The notes beneath the pieces were generated by a model that was given only the letters and a program-made list of their open reading frames with translations, ran no database searches and was not told the origin of the DNA. From an uncultured Flammeovirgaceae bacterium (lineage in GTDB: Bacteria; Bacteroidota; Bacteroidia; Cytophagales; Cyclobacteriaceae): DNA of 64,000 nucleotides. Below, one piece after another: positions 1-7,908 of this stretch. The stretch lies in contig CAKZYA010000060.1 of assembly GCA_937883755.1 (NCBI GenBank), positions 248,001 to 312,000 on the forward strand. Reading direction: 5' to 3'. The position numbers and the translations under genes are program-made. Each line of letters begins with the position of its first letter. Position 1 is the first letter of the stretch.

Positions 1-5
1 GGTTC

Positions 6-803
6 ATGGCTCCCTGGGACAAGAATGGTAGTATCGCCTTTGTGGGACCTATTGAAAACGGCCGGGTGGACTATATTAATCTGTCCTACACAGATCCCTA
101 TTCATATTGGCAAGACCCATTTCACACCATGCTGCGTGGAGCTACGACGGATAAAGATATAGGTGATGCTAGTATGGAAGCGTTAGGCCAGATGCTGAAC
201 CCCTTCATGGATGAAGAAATGCTGGTGAGTCGGATACTGGATGCTAGTAGAAATAAAATAAAGGCATCTGGCGCACCTATCTATAATGAGAAGGAAAGTT
301 TTTTTGTGCAAAACAAAAAGAAAACAGCCTATGTACTGGAAGGTTTAGAGCCAGGGGTAGCGAATTTTGCAAGACGGCTCTACATGGCTTCTACAGGACA
401 GAAGGGGGATTGGGGGCAAGAGTATGAAGTGGGGCGAGAAGTGGCTGCTAACTTGATGGGATTGCGCCGGGTGACGCTGGATGTTCGTCAGTCAATAGGG
501 TTTCGGTTTCGAAACTTCAATAGTGAATTGATTGAGGCTAAAAGAATCTATACATCGGTGGCTAAACGAAGGGGTAATGTGAGTGAGGAAGAACTGGAAG
601 ATGCTTACCAGCGAGCCAATGAGGCTTACCGGAAAACCCTAGAGGAATATCAGCAGTATTTTGAGGCGGGGGTAGCGATGAAAGTACCTTATAAAGAGAT
701 GCGCGATATACTGGGGGATAAGGAGGTAAGAATCAGTAAAGAGAATGAGTACATCATTGCCGGATTAAAACCTATCAAACCTTTAGAGAAGATCAAGCGT
801 TAG
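6..803 (+). CDS. C-terminal part of a large phage late protein (partial)
   Basis: The frame is open to the window edge and no ribosome binding site fits before the first ATG, so this is probably the C-terminal 265 residues of a longer protein. It has an N-terminal stretch with SYTDPYSYW, a charged helical middle, and a predicted coiled coil around residues 175-225. I do not recognise the family. Its place upstream of two small membrane or exported proteins, on the strand opposite the early genes, suggests a late or virion-internal protein. That role is inference. Confidence 0.5.
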   Translation: MAPWDKNGSIAFVGPIENGRVDYINLSYTDPYSYWQDPFHTMLRGATTDKDIGDASMEALGQMLNPFMDEEMLVSRILDASRNKIKASGAPIYNEKESFFVQNKKKTAYVLEGLEPGVANFARRLYMASTGQKGDWGQEYEVGREVAANLMGLRRVTLDVRQSIGFRFRNFNSELIEAKRIYTSVAKRRGNVSEEELEDAYQRANEAYRKTLEEYQQYFEAGVAMKVPYKEMRDILGDKEVRISKENEYIIAGLKPIKPLEKIKR

Positions 804-830
804 AGGTTTTAACCAAACCATTAACACGCA

Positions 831-1091
831 TTGAAAGACTTTTTCACTTTCACGGCAGCTACTGCTATTACTCTATTCAAATCTTTATTTTTCTGTGTAT
901 TACTCTATGGAGCATTAGTAGAAAAAGGGATACTCCAAATTGTAATGATATTGATTGTCGCTTTATTTGTGAAGGGATTGTTTAGAGGATGGTACCAGTC
1001 ATATAAAGTTGACCCATCATTTACAATAGTTTATCTACTAATATTTCTAGCCACTAGCCTCTATACTTGCTATCTCGCTCTTAATCCATAA
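831..1091 (+). CDS. Small phage membrane protein
   Basis: An 86-residue protein with about three hydrophobic segments (roughly residues 10-30, 33-48 and 62-83). It starts at TTG, only 28 nt after the preceding stop, and is followed 6 nt later by another small gene, so it sits in the late operon. AACCATTAACAC lies just before the start and recurs before other genes of this prophage. A holin-like or envelope role is possible, but nothing specific is visible. Confidence 0.55.
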   Translation: MKDFFTFTAATAITLFKSLFFCVLLYGALVEKGILQIVMILIVALFVKGLFRGWYQSYKVDPSFTIVYLLIFLATSLYTCYLALNP

Positions 1092-1097
1092 CCAACT

Positions 1098-1364
1098 ATG
1101 AAAACTAAACTACGCTATCTATCGATCGTTCTGACAATTATTGCGCTCAACCTAACTATCCAAACCCTACAAAGCTTAGAAATCATCCCAAAGGCTCACG
1201 CTACTCCGGCCTACGTGAATACCGACGGTAGTATTGATGTGAATATCCAGGAAACGGTTCCAGTGAAAGTAGAAAGTATAGATCAACATGCCTTTTACTA
1301 CGTAGAGCCATTAATAGTACAGCAGGACGGTCAGATAAGTGTCTATTGCGATAATTGCGATTAA
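1098..1364 (+). CDS. Small exported phage protein, unknown function
   Basis: The 88 residues begin with a basic tip and a hydrophobic helix (about residues 8-30) ending near HATPAYV, consistent with a signal peptide or membrane anchor. The mature part is short, beta-rich and acidic, with a CDNC motif two residues from the end that could form a disulfide or bind metal. It is the last plus-strand gene before a converging minus-strand gene. Function unknown. Confidence 0.55.
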   Translation: MKTKLRYLSIVLTIIALNLTIQTLQSLEIIPKAHATPAYVNTDGSIDVNIQETVPVKVESIDQHAFYYVEPLIVQQDGQISVYCDNCD

Positions 1365-1389
1365 TTCACTGTCAAAAAAATCGGGCTAA

Positions 1390-1722
1390 TTATTCTTTGG
1401 GCAGATGCAACGGCCTGCCATTTTCATCATAGCGATTCGTTCTTACCCGAACGTACCGACTCGCGATTTCCTCTGGGGTATAGCGGACTATTCGTTTATC
1501 CACTGGGGTAAACTGCGGCTTTCTTCCTACTTCATACTTATGGTTACGAATTATCTCAACTGCCTCTAACGCTTGCTCATAGGTCATACAACGAATTTTG
1601 CGTGGATAGCTGGCTTTAGATAAGAGCATCGCGTAGTTTCCCTTTCGGGTCTTTGCTTGCCGAAAATAGATTTTGTGTTTAAAGCAAAGCTTGAGGATTT
1701 TATTGACTTCTTGCTTAGTCAT
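1390..1722 (-). CDS. Hypothetical basic phage protein
   Basis: A 110-residue, lysine- and arginine-rich protein that converges on the exported-protein gene at 1364. The N-terminus (TKQEVNKILKLCFKH) looks helical, and the C-terminal part carries PEEIASRYVRVRTNRY. The basic charge would suit nucleic acid contact, but no family is recognised. The 156 bases upstream hold no gene and are AT-rich, so they probably carry its promoter. Confidence 0.5.
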   Translation of the reverse strand: MTKQEVNKILKLCFKHKIYFRQAKTRKGNYAMLLSKASYPRKIRCMTYEQALEAVEIIRNHKYEVGRKPQFTPVDKRIVRYTPEEIASRYVRVRTNRYDENGRPLHLPKE

Positions 1723-1878
1723 ACTGTGCTTTCAAGCAAACATACAGGTTTTAAACAAACACTTTACTTGTTTTAAGAATATTATACTTCAAAAAGCAAC
1801 AAAATAGTACACAAAATTTGTATTTTACTGATAATCAGCGATATGTAGGAGCGAATATCGACTGAAAAATCAGGTCAA

Positions 1879-2280
1879 TTAATAGCGGTAGGTGGGGGAG
1901 AAAAGACCAAGCCACAAATACTCAGTCTTATCAATATTAGGTGATTCATGTTCGTAAAACTCTTTTATTGAAGCTTCATCGTAACCATGAAAGTCAAAGA
2001 AGATAGTGTTAGGATTTAGTGGTGACTCGTATGGATATACTTTCACTTCAGTATAATACGCTAAAACCCGACCAATGATTATTGGTACATCTTTAGCAAG
2101 GTACACTGTTTTAGGAATACCATTTTCTTCTACAGATTTGACTAGCCCCTCGCACGGTGGATCGGATAGGTCGCTAATCCTTTTAACTAATTCAATAAAA
2201 TCTTGATTGCGCTTTTGCTGAAACTCAGCAGCTACCTTTTGAAACTGTTCTATCTGACTGGTGATGGGATTGTCTGGCAT
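1879..2280 (-). CDS. Hypothetical phage protein
   Basis: A 133-residue soluble protein with no signal peptide or membrane segment. The N-terminal 45 residues are helical and Q/K/E-rich; the rest is mixed alpha/beta with many aromatics (YYTEVKVYPYES, FFDFHGYD, WLGLFSPTYRY). No family recognised. The 157 bases between it and the next upstream gene contain inverted repeats (GGTAGC/GCTACC and ACTCTTG/CAAGAGT) that may structure its leader. Confidence 0.5.
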   Translation of the reverse strand: MPDNPITSQIEQFQKVAAEFQQKRNQDFIELVKRISDLSDPPCEGLVKSVEENGIPKTVYLAKDVPIIIGRVLAYYTEVKVYPYESPLNPNTIFFDFHGYDEASIKEFYEHESPNIDKTEYLWLGLFSPTYRY

Positions 2281-2437
2281 CGCTTAAAGATCAAAGCCCT
2301 GGTTAACTAACCTAACCTTAGTGTAACAACTCCGGAGCCAGAGCGGGTAGCTTTTAGTGACTCTTGCTTGGCTACCATTATCAAGAGTTTAGCCGCTTAC
2401 GTCCGGCCAATCGTTTCCGCATATAAACGCAGAAATT

Positions 2438-2983
2438 TTACGCTTCCGCCAATAGCTCGTCAGCTTTTTCTTCTAATTGATCGCTGTCAAATATATTAAG
2501 CTGCTCAGGCTTAAAGGTGATCTGCTCCCACACTTGGTCAGCCATTTCATTCATGTGCTCATACTGAAGCCAAAGCTGCTTTGTCCGCCGAGTGATATCA
2601 GCTTCAAGTTTTAACCGATCTTTTTCTTCAGGGTCGTAGGCATTCTGATAGCTATCCTCAGCTTTACGGATGCTGTCATCTTCAATATTGGCTGCATGAA
2701 TCCCTTTGGTCAGCACTTCCTGATTAAACGTGTTCTTCATCCGGCGGAACTTGAAGTTGATAGTAAGCTTTTCGCCTTCATCTTTCACGGTGAAGATGGG
2801 GAACTGTCCTGAGCCAGGCTTATATCCCGACTGGACATACAACGTCTGACAGAACTCTTCAATAGCGCGTTCCAGCTCTTCAGGAAGCGTAGGCTTTTTG
2901 ACTGCAAGGATGCCAGTAGAAGTGGAAAGATGTAATTCGTAGCGGTTTACGCCACCGGAGTGCTTGAATTTGGTGATAAACAT
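2438..2983 (-). CDS. Hypothetical phage protein with coiled-coil C-terminus
   Basis: A 181-residue soluble protein. Residues 1-85 look like a compact alpha/beta fold (VNRYELHLSTSTGILAVKKP). Residues 95-160 are strongly helical and charged (KAEDSYQNAYDPEEKDRLKLEADITRR split across the helix), and the tail is acidic. It is the first minus-strand gene left of a divergent promoter region whose other side reads into the lysis genes. Its leader is over 100 nt long and contains the hairpin at 3071-3135. Family not recognised. Confidence 0.55.
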   Translation of the reverse strand: MFITKFKHSGGVNRYELHLSTSTGILAVKKPTLPEELERAIEEFCQTLYVQSGYKPGSGQFPIFTVKDEGEKLTINFKFRRMKNTFNQEVLTKGIHAANIEDDSIRKAEDSYQNAYDPEEKDRLKLEADITRRTKQLWLQYEHMNEMADQVWEQITFKPEQLNIFDSDQLEEKADELLAEA

Positions 2984-3070
2984 AGTAAAAGAGGATTAAA
3001 TGAAAATTGTGTTAACGCATGACTATGTGTAAAGATGAAAAAATATTCGGAATAACACAAAAAATGAAGA

Positions 3071-3135
3071 GAAAAAGCCAGCGGGGTTTAGTCATTCACA
3101 AACCATTAACACAAGGGTAGGTGGGATCCCGCTGG
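3071..3135 (-). promoter_or_regulatory. Terminator-like hairpin in the leader of the 2438-2983 gene
   Basis: CCAGCGGG (3078-3085) pairs with CCCGCTGG (3128-3135). Read on the minus strand the stem is followed by TTTTTCTC, the order expected of an intrinsic terminator facing the gene at 2983. It lies in a divergent region, so it is not simply the end of an upstream minus-strand gene. Confidence 0.55.
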
Positions 3136-3226
3136 TGAATCAAAGATACCAACTTCATCTGAACCCACCTATATATTTTGGGTAATTATGAAAAAATGTG
3201 AGTATCTTCGTTAAACCCATAGCAAG

Positions 3227-3682
3227 ATGCTATCACACTACCGCTTTGAACATGGTCCCAACTACACCAAAGGTGAGCTATACTACTTAGATGATCTTGT
3301 CTGCTACATCTTAGAAGATCCTGTTCGGGCAAAAGGAATTAAAGTACCAAAGTTTACTGCTATTGCTGCTGGAAACTACACCACTGAGCTGAGCTGGAGC
3401 CCTAAATTCAAGCGAAACCTTCCACTCATTTACAATTCTATTAATAGCCGGTGGGGCAAGCATATCTACTATCAGGGAGTACTCTTTGTTGGTGTGCGGT
3501 TTCATGCGGGTAATGATCCGGATGACAGTGCGGGATGTCCTTTAGTGGGGTCAGGGTTTAACCGCCGGGGAAAACTGTATCAGGCTAGGGAAGCAGAGAG
3601 TAAGCTGCTGGAGATTTACCAAGAACACGGAAACGTCATACCACTACGCATATACAACCACAAAATAGATGAAGCTGTTTGA
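3227..3682 (+). CDS. DUF5675 family phage protein
   Basis: The 151 residues fit the DUF5675 pattern: a conserved aromatic/basic N-terminus, a strand with AGNYTTELSWSPKFKRNLP, and the conserved GVRFHAGNDPDDSAGCPLVG block with a His and a Cys. The family is common in phages and prophages, often beside lysis genes, and is suspected to act on the cell wall; its activity is not established. It is the first plus-strand gene of a three-gene cassette and overlaps the next by 14 bases. ATG 3227 follows an AT-rich leader with TATATTTTG at about 3172. Confidence 0.8.
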   Translation: MLSHYRFEHGPNYTKGELYYLDDLVCYILEDPVRAKGIKVPKFTAIAAGNYTTELSWSPKFKRNLPLIYNSINSRWGKHIYYQGVLFVGVRFHAGNDPDDSAGCPLVGSGFNRRGKLYQAREAESKLLEIYQEHGNVIPLRIYNHKIDEAV

Positions 3683-3986
3683 GATGACTACAATTACGGT
3701 AAGCTTGCCTTTACTAGCTTGGATATCTTTCGCGTGCATACCGTTATGGTGGATAATTCTTTATGTATACTATCAAATACCTAAAAAGGTATGGTATTTC
3801 AAGATTCATCAATGGGGTATCTGGTGGTGGAAATATGGATTGTCATGGAAAGATAATGTTGCCAAAAACCCAAAGAATATCCAAATCACACCAAAGGATG
3901 CGGTGGAGATATATAACAAATTGAGAAGAGGAAGGGTGAATTTAAAAGTCAAGAAGATTGGTAAATTTTATTTTATGTATAGATGA
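3669..3986 (+). CDS. Membrane protein of the lysis-type cassette
   Basis: A 105-residue protein with one long or two short N-terminal hydrophobic helices (about residues 8-37), then a tryptophan-rich juxtamembrane stretch (HQWGIWWWKYGLSW) and a basic cytoplasmic tail. It overlaps both neighbours, so translation of the three is probably coupled. Size, topology and position would suit a holin or lysis accessory protein, but no holin family signature is recognised. Confidence 0.55.
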   Translation: MKLFEMTTITVSLPLLAWISFACIPLWWIILYVYYQIPKKVWYFKIHQWGIWWWKYGLSWKDNVAKNPKNIQITPKDAVEIYNKLRRGRVNLKVKKIGKFYFMYR

Positions 3987-4684
3987 AAAAAATTGATATA
4001 GTTGCCCTGGCTTTACTAAGCAGCACCATACTGTTTGCTGTGCTCTGGGGATTGAGTAGGGGAAGTAGTAAAAAGTTGAGTCAACAGAACGCAGTATATC
4101 GGGATGTGGTGGCACACGCACGTGATCGGGATAAGCAGTGGTTAGCCCAAGTAAATATTTTGTCTGCTGAGAAAAAGCAGTTAGAGCACACCTACGGCTT
4201 TCAAATAGATAGTCTAAAGGATTTGCTTGGAAAAGAGACGAAACGTTGGCAGGACTTGCTTGTGGTGGCTGCTAGAGAGCGTAGAGCGGTGAAGGTGAAA
4301 GTGCAATACGATACAATACAGCGAACCGACACAGTGTACCAAACTTCGCTGAAAGAAGTGTATCGAAGGGAGCCATTCTTGTTTGACTACTATGACCGTT
4401 GGCTATCTATGCAAGGGCAGTACCAAGATGACAGCTTAATGATTAACTATACAGCATTTGATAGCTTGAGTTTTTTAACGACGAAGAAAAGGGGATTATC
4501 TACTGTTCAGGTGGTGAGTCATAATCCGCATGTAGAAATCTTATCGGCTACGGCGATTGAGGTTCAGGACAGGAAATTGTCTCGTTGGATGGTAGGTCCT
4601 CAATTTGGTGCTCATTATGTGATCGGGCAGGGGATTCGTCCGTATGTCGGGGTTGGGGTAGGTTTTAACCTTCTTCCCCGGTAA
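3983..4684 (+). CDS. Spanin-like protein: N-terminal anchor, coiled coil, periplasmic domain
   Basis: The 233 residues start with an N-terminal hydrophobic helix (about 8-24), followed by a coiled coil (about 28-110) and a beta-rich C-terminal part ending in a glycine-rich GPQFGAHYVIGQGIRPYVGVG-like repeat split over residues 205-230. That architecture matches inner-membrane spanin-type proteins and DUF6808-like proteins of Bacteroidota phages. ATG overlaps the previous stop by 4 bases. A role in disrupting the outer membrane at lysis is inference. Confidence 0.55.
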   Translation: MKKIDIVALALLSSTILFAVLWGLSRGSSKKLSQQNAVYRDVVAHARDRDKQWLAQVNILSAEKKQLEHTYGFQIDSLKDLLGKETKRWQDLLVVAARERRAVKVKVQYDTIQRTDTVYQTSLKEVYRREPFLFDYYDRWLSMQGQYQDDSLMINYTAFDSLSFLTTKKRGLSTVQVVSHNPHVEILSATAIEVQDRKLSRWMVGPQFGAHYVIGQGIRPYVGVGVGFNLLPR

Positions 4685-5014
4685 TTACTTTACTAGCTTA
4701 GGTTTTGGTGATGGCCTTCTACAATTATTGCAGTGCGCCCAGAAAGCATCCTCATAATAGTCTCCATATTCATCTGGCATAATAGCTAAACGAAAATTGC
4801 AGTTATCAAAATCAACTTGAATTAGTAGACAGACAATCCATTGCCCCATTTCACCGTCTACATTCCTAATGTGAGGTTCATAATACTCAATGGTTTCGTA
4901 TGCTTTCCATCGCTTTTTATAAAAATCTGCTTCACTCATACCATACTTCTTTCTAGCTCTACTACGAAATGAATATTGACGATTTCCTTTTGTTGTATGA
5001 TCTAACTTTTCCAT
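4685..5014 (-). CDS. Hypothetical phage protein with C-terminal Cys pair
   Basis: A 109-residue soluble protein that converges directly on the spanin-like gene (stops one base apart). The N-terminus is very basic (RQYSFRSRARKKYGM). The C-terminal third has HCNNCRRP, a possible half metal site, and an acidic DEYGDYYEDAFW stretch. No family recognised. It is the most downstream gene of the minus-strand early region. Confidence 0.45.
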   Translation of the reverse strand: MEKLDHTTKGNRQYSFRSRARKKYGMSEADFYKKRWKAYETIEYYEPHIRNVDGEMGQWIVCLLIQVDFDNCNFRLAIMPDEYGDYYEDAFWAHCNNCRRPSPKPKLVK

Positions 5015-5113
5015 TTTTTAGCAGTCTTCTTCCCCGTTGACGCAATTACAAAAATAAAGGTAGGCGTAGTTATCCCAGATTGGTGCAAAACATAAAAACC
5101 TAAAACCTTTCTT

Positions 5114-5272
5114 TTACGCGTGAGCTTCCATACGATCAAGCAATCTATTAATCTCATGTTCACAGAGAACTCCCCGCTCAATCTTGATGGTCTCGTGAGG
5201 GCGTAGCATCGTGACATCAGCACAACCATCTTCTTTTGGTAGGTCTTCGTAGTTGGCAAATACTTCAATCAT
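5114..5272 (-). CDS. Small acidic phage protein
   Basis: 52 residues starting MIEVFANYEDLP. I chose ATG 5272 because an AAAAAAGAGA purine run precedes it and because it overlaps the DUF1653-like stop upstream. An ATG 30 nt further upstream would place a Lys-rich tip that looks non-native. The sequence is acidic with a helical C-terminus (EHEINRLLDRMEAHA). Function unknown. A longer frame across the same bases at 5002-5268 looks like a shadow. Confidence 0.45.
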   Translation of the reverse strand: MIEVFANYEDLPKEDGCADVTMLRPHETIKIERGVLCEHEINRLLDRMEAHA

Positions 5273-5471
5273 GATTCTCTTTTTTTTCAAGTAGTGGTAC
5301 ACGAACCTTCACAAAATTCTGGTTAAAATCATGTACTGTCCGGACGTAGTACTGATGATTTTTCACGCTTTGGTAGAGGATAAGCTGCTCGTTGGTAGAT
5401 TTGTTAAGAATCTTTCCTTCTACTCGGTAGATGCCTTGAGACTTGATATGGCGGTAGTAGGTGTTATGCAT
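5265..5471 (-). CDS. DUF1653-like small protein
   Basis: 68 residues with the YRHIKSQGIYRVEGKIL ... LILYQSVKNHQYYVRT layout of DUF1653, a short SH3-like domain that starts from a YRHYKG-type motif and ends in a W/Y-VR motif. Its function in phages is unknown. It overlaps the methylase gene by 8 bases upstream and the next small gene downstream, so it belongs to the same operon. Confidence 0.65.
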   Translation of the reverse strand: MHNTYYRHIKSQGIYRVEGKILNKSTNEQLILYQSVKNHQYYVRTVHDFNQNFVKVRVPLLEKKENHD

Positions 5472-6300
5472 GAGAGAAGTGATTTAGCTCTAAGGGATCA
5501 AAAGAAAGCTGGCCTTCAGGAACCAAAGGAAAATTGGCAATTAGCACCTCAGATTTAGCTTTCATTCTTTGTCTGGGTGCCCTTCTTCGGGCAGTAATCA
5601 CTTTAGTATGCCAGCCATTTTTTTGAATGAATTCCTGTAGGATATCAGAAGGGTAATTGGAAAGAAGAAATTTACCTTTACATGTCTCTAGCCACTGAAG
5701 AAGATCACAAAACTGTTGTTCTGTATACCCTGCGTAGTGCCCTTGGTCAGCATTCATATATGGCGGATCTATAAAGTGAAAAGCATGGGCAACGTTTCTG
5801 CTTTCTAGCACCTGCAAGGCATCTTTATTTTCAATGTAGGCTGACTCAATACGCCTGACGAGTAATTCAGTGAAAGCGTCTTTTTTATTTCTTAATGTGT
5901 CTGGACTGACGGTGTTTTGGTCGTTTGAGTACTTCATTCCCCCTCCAATTTTATTGCTAAAAGAAAAATTGGCTGTCATCCAAAAAGCCCAAGCAAGTTG
6001 TACTGTATCCATGGAGCCAGATCTGATAATCTTTAATGCTTTCCGGTGGTGAGTTCGGCTAAGTAAAGTAGTATCAATTTCTTTTTTGAGTGCGGGAAAA
6101 TTTCTCTTAAGCACTTCGTAAAAGTTAACTACATAGTCTAGCTGATCGTTAATAGTCTCATTGGCCACAGGCTGCTTCGCCCAAAAGACAGCGCCCCCAC
6201 CAAAGAACACTTCTGTATACACTTTATGCCGGGGAATAATAGGTAGAATATGATGCAGTAGTGATGTCTTACCTCCATAGTACATAATTGGTGTAGTCAT
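5464..6300 (-). CDS. dam: D12-class N6-adenine DNA methyltransferase
   Basis: The 278 residues carry the hallmarks of the D12/Dam family: YYGGKTSLLHHILPIIP at residues 7-23 (AdoMet-binding start), the FFGGGAVFW motif at about 33-41, and the catalytic DPPY in FHFIDPPYMNADQGHY at about residues 178-193. It should transfer a methyl group from AdoMet to adenine N6 in DNA; the recognition site cannot be read from sequence. Phages use such enzymes to escape host restriction or time gene expression. It overlaps the RusA-like gene by 4 bases (ATGA). Confidence 0.9.
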   Translation of the reverse strand: MTTPIMYYGGKTSLLHHILPIIPRHKVYTEVFFGGGAVFWAKQPVANETINDQLDYVVNFYEVLKRNFPALKKEIDTTLLSRTHHRKALKIIRSGSMDTVQLAWAFWMTANFSFSNKIGGGMKYSNDQNTVSPDTLRNKKDAFTELLVRRIESAYIENKDALQVLESRNVAHAFHFIDPPYMNADQGHYAGYTEQQFCDLLQWLETCKGKFLLSNYPSDILQEFIQKNGWHTKVITARRRAPRQRMKAKSEVLIANFPLVPEGQLSFDPLELNHFSHA

Positions 6301-6809
6301 AGCATAAGGTAAATTCCAGGGTTTTCACGATCGATGAAGTAGTGGAGAGGGTAGAAGCGGATATTATCGGCATTATCATTATCTATCCAGCCATATTCTT
6401 CCATCAGGTCCGCTATCACTTGAATAACATTGTGCTGATCAAACTGCTGTCTAGTAGACCGGGCGACTTTGTATGTAACGACGTAGGGGGGGGGTAACTC
6501 GCTTATCATATCCAGCCAGTCCAACTTATTACTAAGCATGTGGGGTACAATAGCCTCGCGGTACCGTTGCACCAGATCACTATCTACTAGGCCAATATGC
6601 TTTCCTTTCCACTGCTTACTATTCTTAGAGCTAGGAACATTGAAAGGGAGAAAGATGTACCAGGGAGTGGTTATAGATGTATTCTTGACAGCTAATTTAT
6701 CCTTCTGATACTTTTTAGCCTCAGCAATTTTTTTACCGATTAATTGGTCTTTCTGATCTTGAGAAATCCCAGTTTTATTTTCAATATCTTTGAGAGACCA
6801 GGGTTTCAT
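6297..6809 (-). CDS. RusA-like Holliday junction resolvase
   Basis: 170 residues. The core (about residues 50-170) has the RusA order: NVPSSKNSK near the start, then D-x2-N in FDQHNVIQVIADLMEEYGW and the acidic WIDNDNADNIRF, which supply the catalytic aspartates in RusA-family resolvases. It would cut four-way junctions formed during phage recombination. Residues 1-50 are an extra basic N-terminal extension. A run of nine G on the plus strand (6486-6494) codes for Pro-Pro-Pro near residue 105. Confidence 0.7.
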   Translation of the reverse strand: MKPWSLKDIENKTGISQDQKDQLIGKKIAEAKKYQKDKLAVKNTSITTPWYIFLPFNVPSSKNSKQWKGKHIGLVDSDLVQRYREAIVPHMLSNKLDWLDMISELPPPYVVTYKVARSTRQQFDQHNVIQVIADLMEEYGWIDNDNADNIRFYPLHYFIDRENPGIYLML

Positions 6810-7177
6810 GACGAAGCCTTATCTATCCGGTCATAAATCTGCGGGTTATTATCGAAGTGCTTACAGACAGCTCGTAGAATTTTCTGTAATTCCTTCTGAT
6901 ACTTGACATGCCGATAGAGATAGTACTTCGCTGCTTTGATCGCGAAAGCTTTGTTATTGGCGGTCAATTCCTCCCCTTCACTAGCTTCATCTAGCTTCTC
7001 CAGTAACTGATCTTCATCCAGCTTCACCGAAGCATACTCTTTGGTGAGATCGGGTAGGGTGGCAGTTAAGGTCTCAATATGCTTACTTACCTCAGTGACG
7101 GTAGCCTCATCAGCTTGTTCTCCCATTTGATTATGCGCACAGTTGATAGCGATCTGATTAAGTTTTCTGTTGGTCAT
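6806..7177 (-). CDS. Hypothetical helical phage protein
   Basis: 123 residues, nearly all predicted helix, with an acidic middle (LDEDQLLEKLDEASEGEEL) and a Lys/Tyr-rich C-terminal helix (KAAKYYLYRHVKYQKELQ). It overlaps the genes on both sides by 4 bases and so is co-translated with the RusA-like resolvase. Family not recognised; a DNA-metabolism accessory role is only suggested by place. Confidence 0.5.
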   Translation of the reverse strand: MTNRKLNQIAINCAHNQMGEQADEATVTEVSKHIETLTATLPDLTKEYASVKLDEDQLLEKLDEASEGEELTANNKAFAIKAAKYYLYRHVKYQKELQKILRAVCKHFDNNPQIYDRIDKASS

Positions 7178-7392
7178 GAGTTTTTGTTTTTGATGAATAA
7201 TCTTCCTGATTCCTGTCTTTCCACTAGCTCCTCATTGATGTCCCGGATTCTGTCTTTACAGAGCAATCCGTGCAGTGGGTAGAAGATGTATATCTCTTTG
7301 CCTATTTCTAAATCTGCCAAAACAGCTTTCACAACTTTCCCTCTGAGTTCATTAGGGTGGTAGAGGTTAAGTTGCTTTTCTTCCTTAGCCAT
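7174..7392 (-). CDS. Small hypothetical phage protein
   Basis: 72 residues, mixed charge, with HPNELRGKVVKAVLADLEIGKEIYI and a CKDRIRDINEELVERQ helix. It is the first gene of an operon that runs down to 4685. Its start codon lies only 4 nt after the U-tract of the hairpin at 7397-7444, which leaves no room for a promoter after the hairpin. Function unknown. Confidence 0.5.
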   Translation of the reverse strand: MAKEEKQLNLYHPNELRGKVVKAVLADLEIGKEIYIFYPLHGLLCKDRIRDINEELVERQESGRLFIKNKNS

Positions 7393-7396
7393 AGGT

Positions 7397-7444
7397 GAAA
7401 AAAGAAAAGCCCTATCCGACGGTTACAGCGTCTTTAAGGGCTTT
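7397..7444 (-). promoter_or_regulatory. Terminator-like hairpin directly before a start codon
   Basis: On the minus strand AAAGCCCT (7437-7444) pairs with AGGGCTTT (7406-7413), with an inner GACG/CGTC stem, then TTCTTTTTTC and, 4 nt later, the ATG at 7392. The preceding gene stops about 95 nt upstream of the stem. The upstream 60 bases hold CCAAAT-type motifs that may be part of a promoter. Confidence 0.6.
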
Positions 7445-7540
7445 ATTGGGACTAACCAAATTTTCCGAGTCTGTAACACTCACATACCAAACCTAGCAAA
7501 TTTATAGTAATACACAAAAGTAATTCGTGTAATAATGAAT

Positions 7541-7897
7541 TTAGAAGGGGAGACCATCCTCTTCATCCCCCTGCACCGACGTAGCCGTAGTCATCTGGGT
7601 GTCTTGGTTCACCTGGTTGTTGGTGGCAATCTTCCAGGCCTGAAGTGAGTTGAAGTACTTGATCTCACCCGACTTCTTATCCACCCACTTTCTACCTTTC
7701 AGATTGAAGTGGATGGTGACGTTTTGCCCTGCAGCGATATTATCTAGCAGATCGCAATTATCCTGCACCACCTCAAACTTGAGGAATTCGGGATATTGGG
7801 GATTTTCAGCGTACTCTACGACAAACTCCCGCTTGGAGAATTTATCGGTGATGTGCTGGGTGTCATTTTTTTCAATGAGAGTTGCGGTGATTTCCAT
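7541..7897 (-). CDS. DUF3127 single-stranded DNA-binding-like protein
   Basis: 118 residues with the OB-fold-like DUF3127 layout: KFSKREFVVEYAENPQYPEFLKFEV, then AAGQNVTIHFNLKGRKW and SLQAWKI. The tail is disordered and ends in an acidic EEDGLPF, the same design as the DDDIPF tip by which SSB recruits partners. It probably coats ssDNA during phage replication. It lies 11 bases after the primase-helicase gene. Confidence 0.8.
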   Translation of the reverse strand: MEITATLIEKNDTQHITDKFSKREFVVEYAENPQYPEFLKFEVVQDNCDLLDNIAAGQNVTIHFNLKGRKWVDKKSGEIKYFNSLQAWKIATNNQVNQDTQMTTATSVQGDEEDGLPF

Positions 7898-7908
7898 AAA
7901 AATTGATT

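Noticed and set aside
5002-5268. 88-codon minus-strand frame
   Set aside because: It starts at TTG, overlaps the better-supported 52-residue frame (5114-5272) over most of its length, and its composition looks like a shifted reading of that gene.
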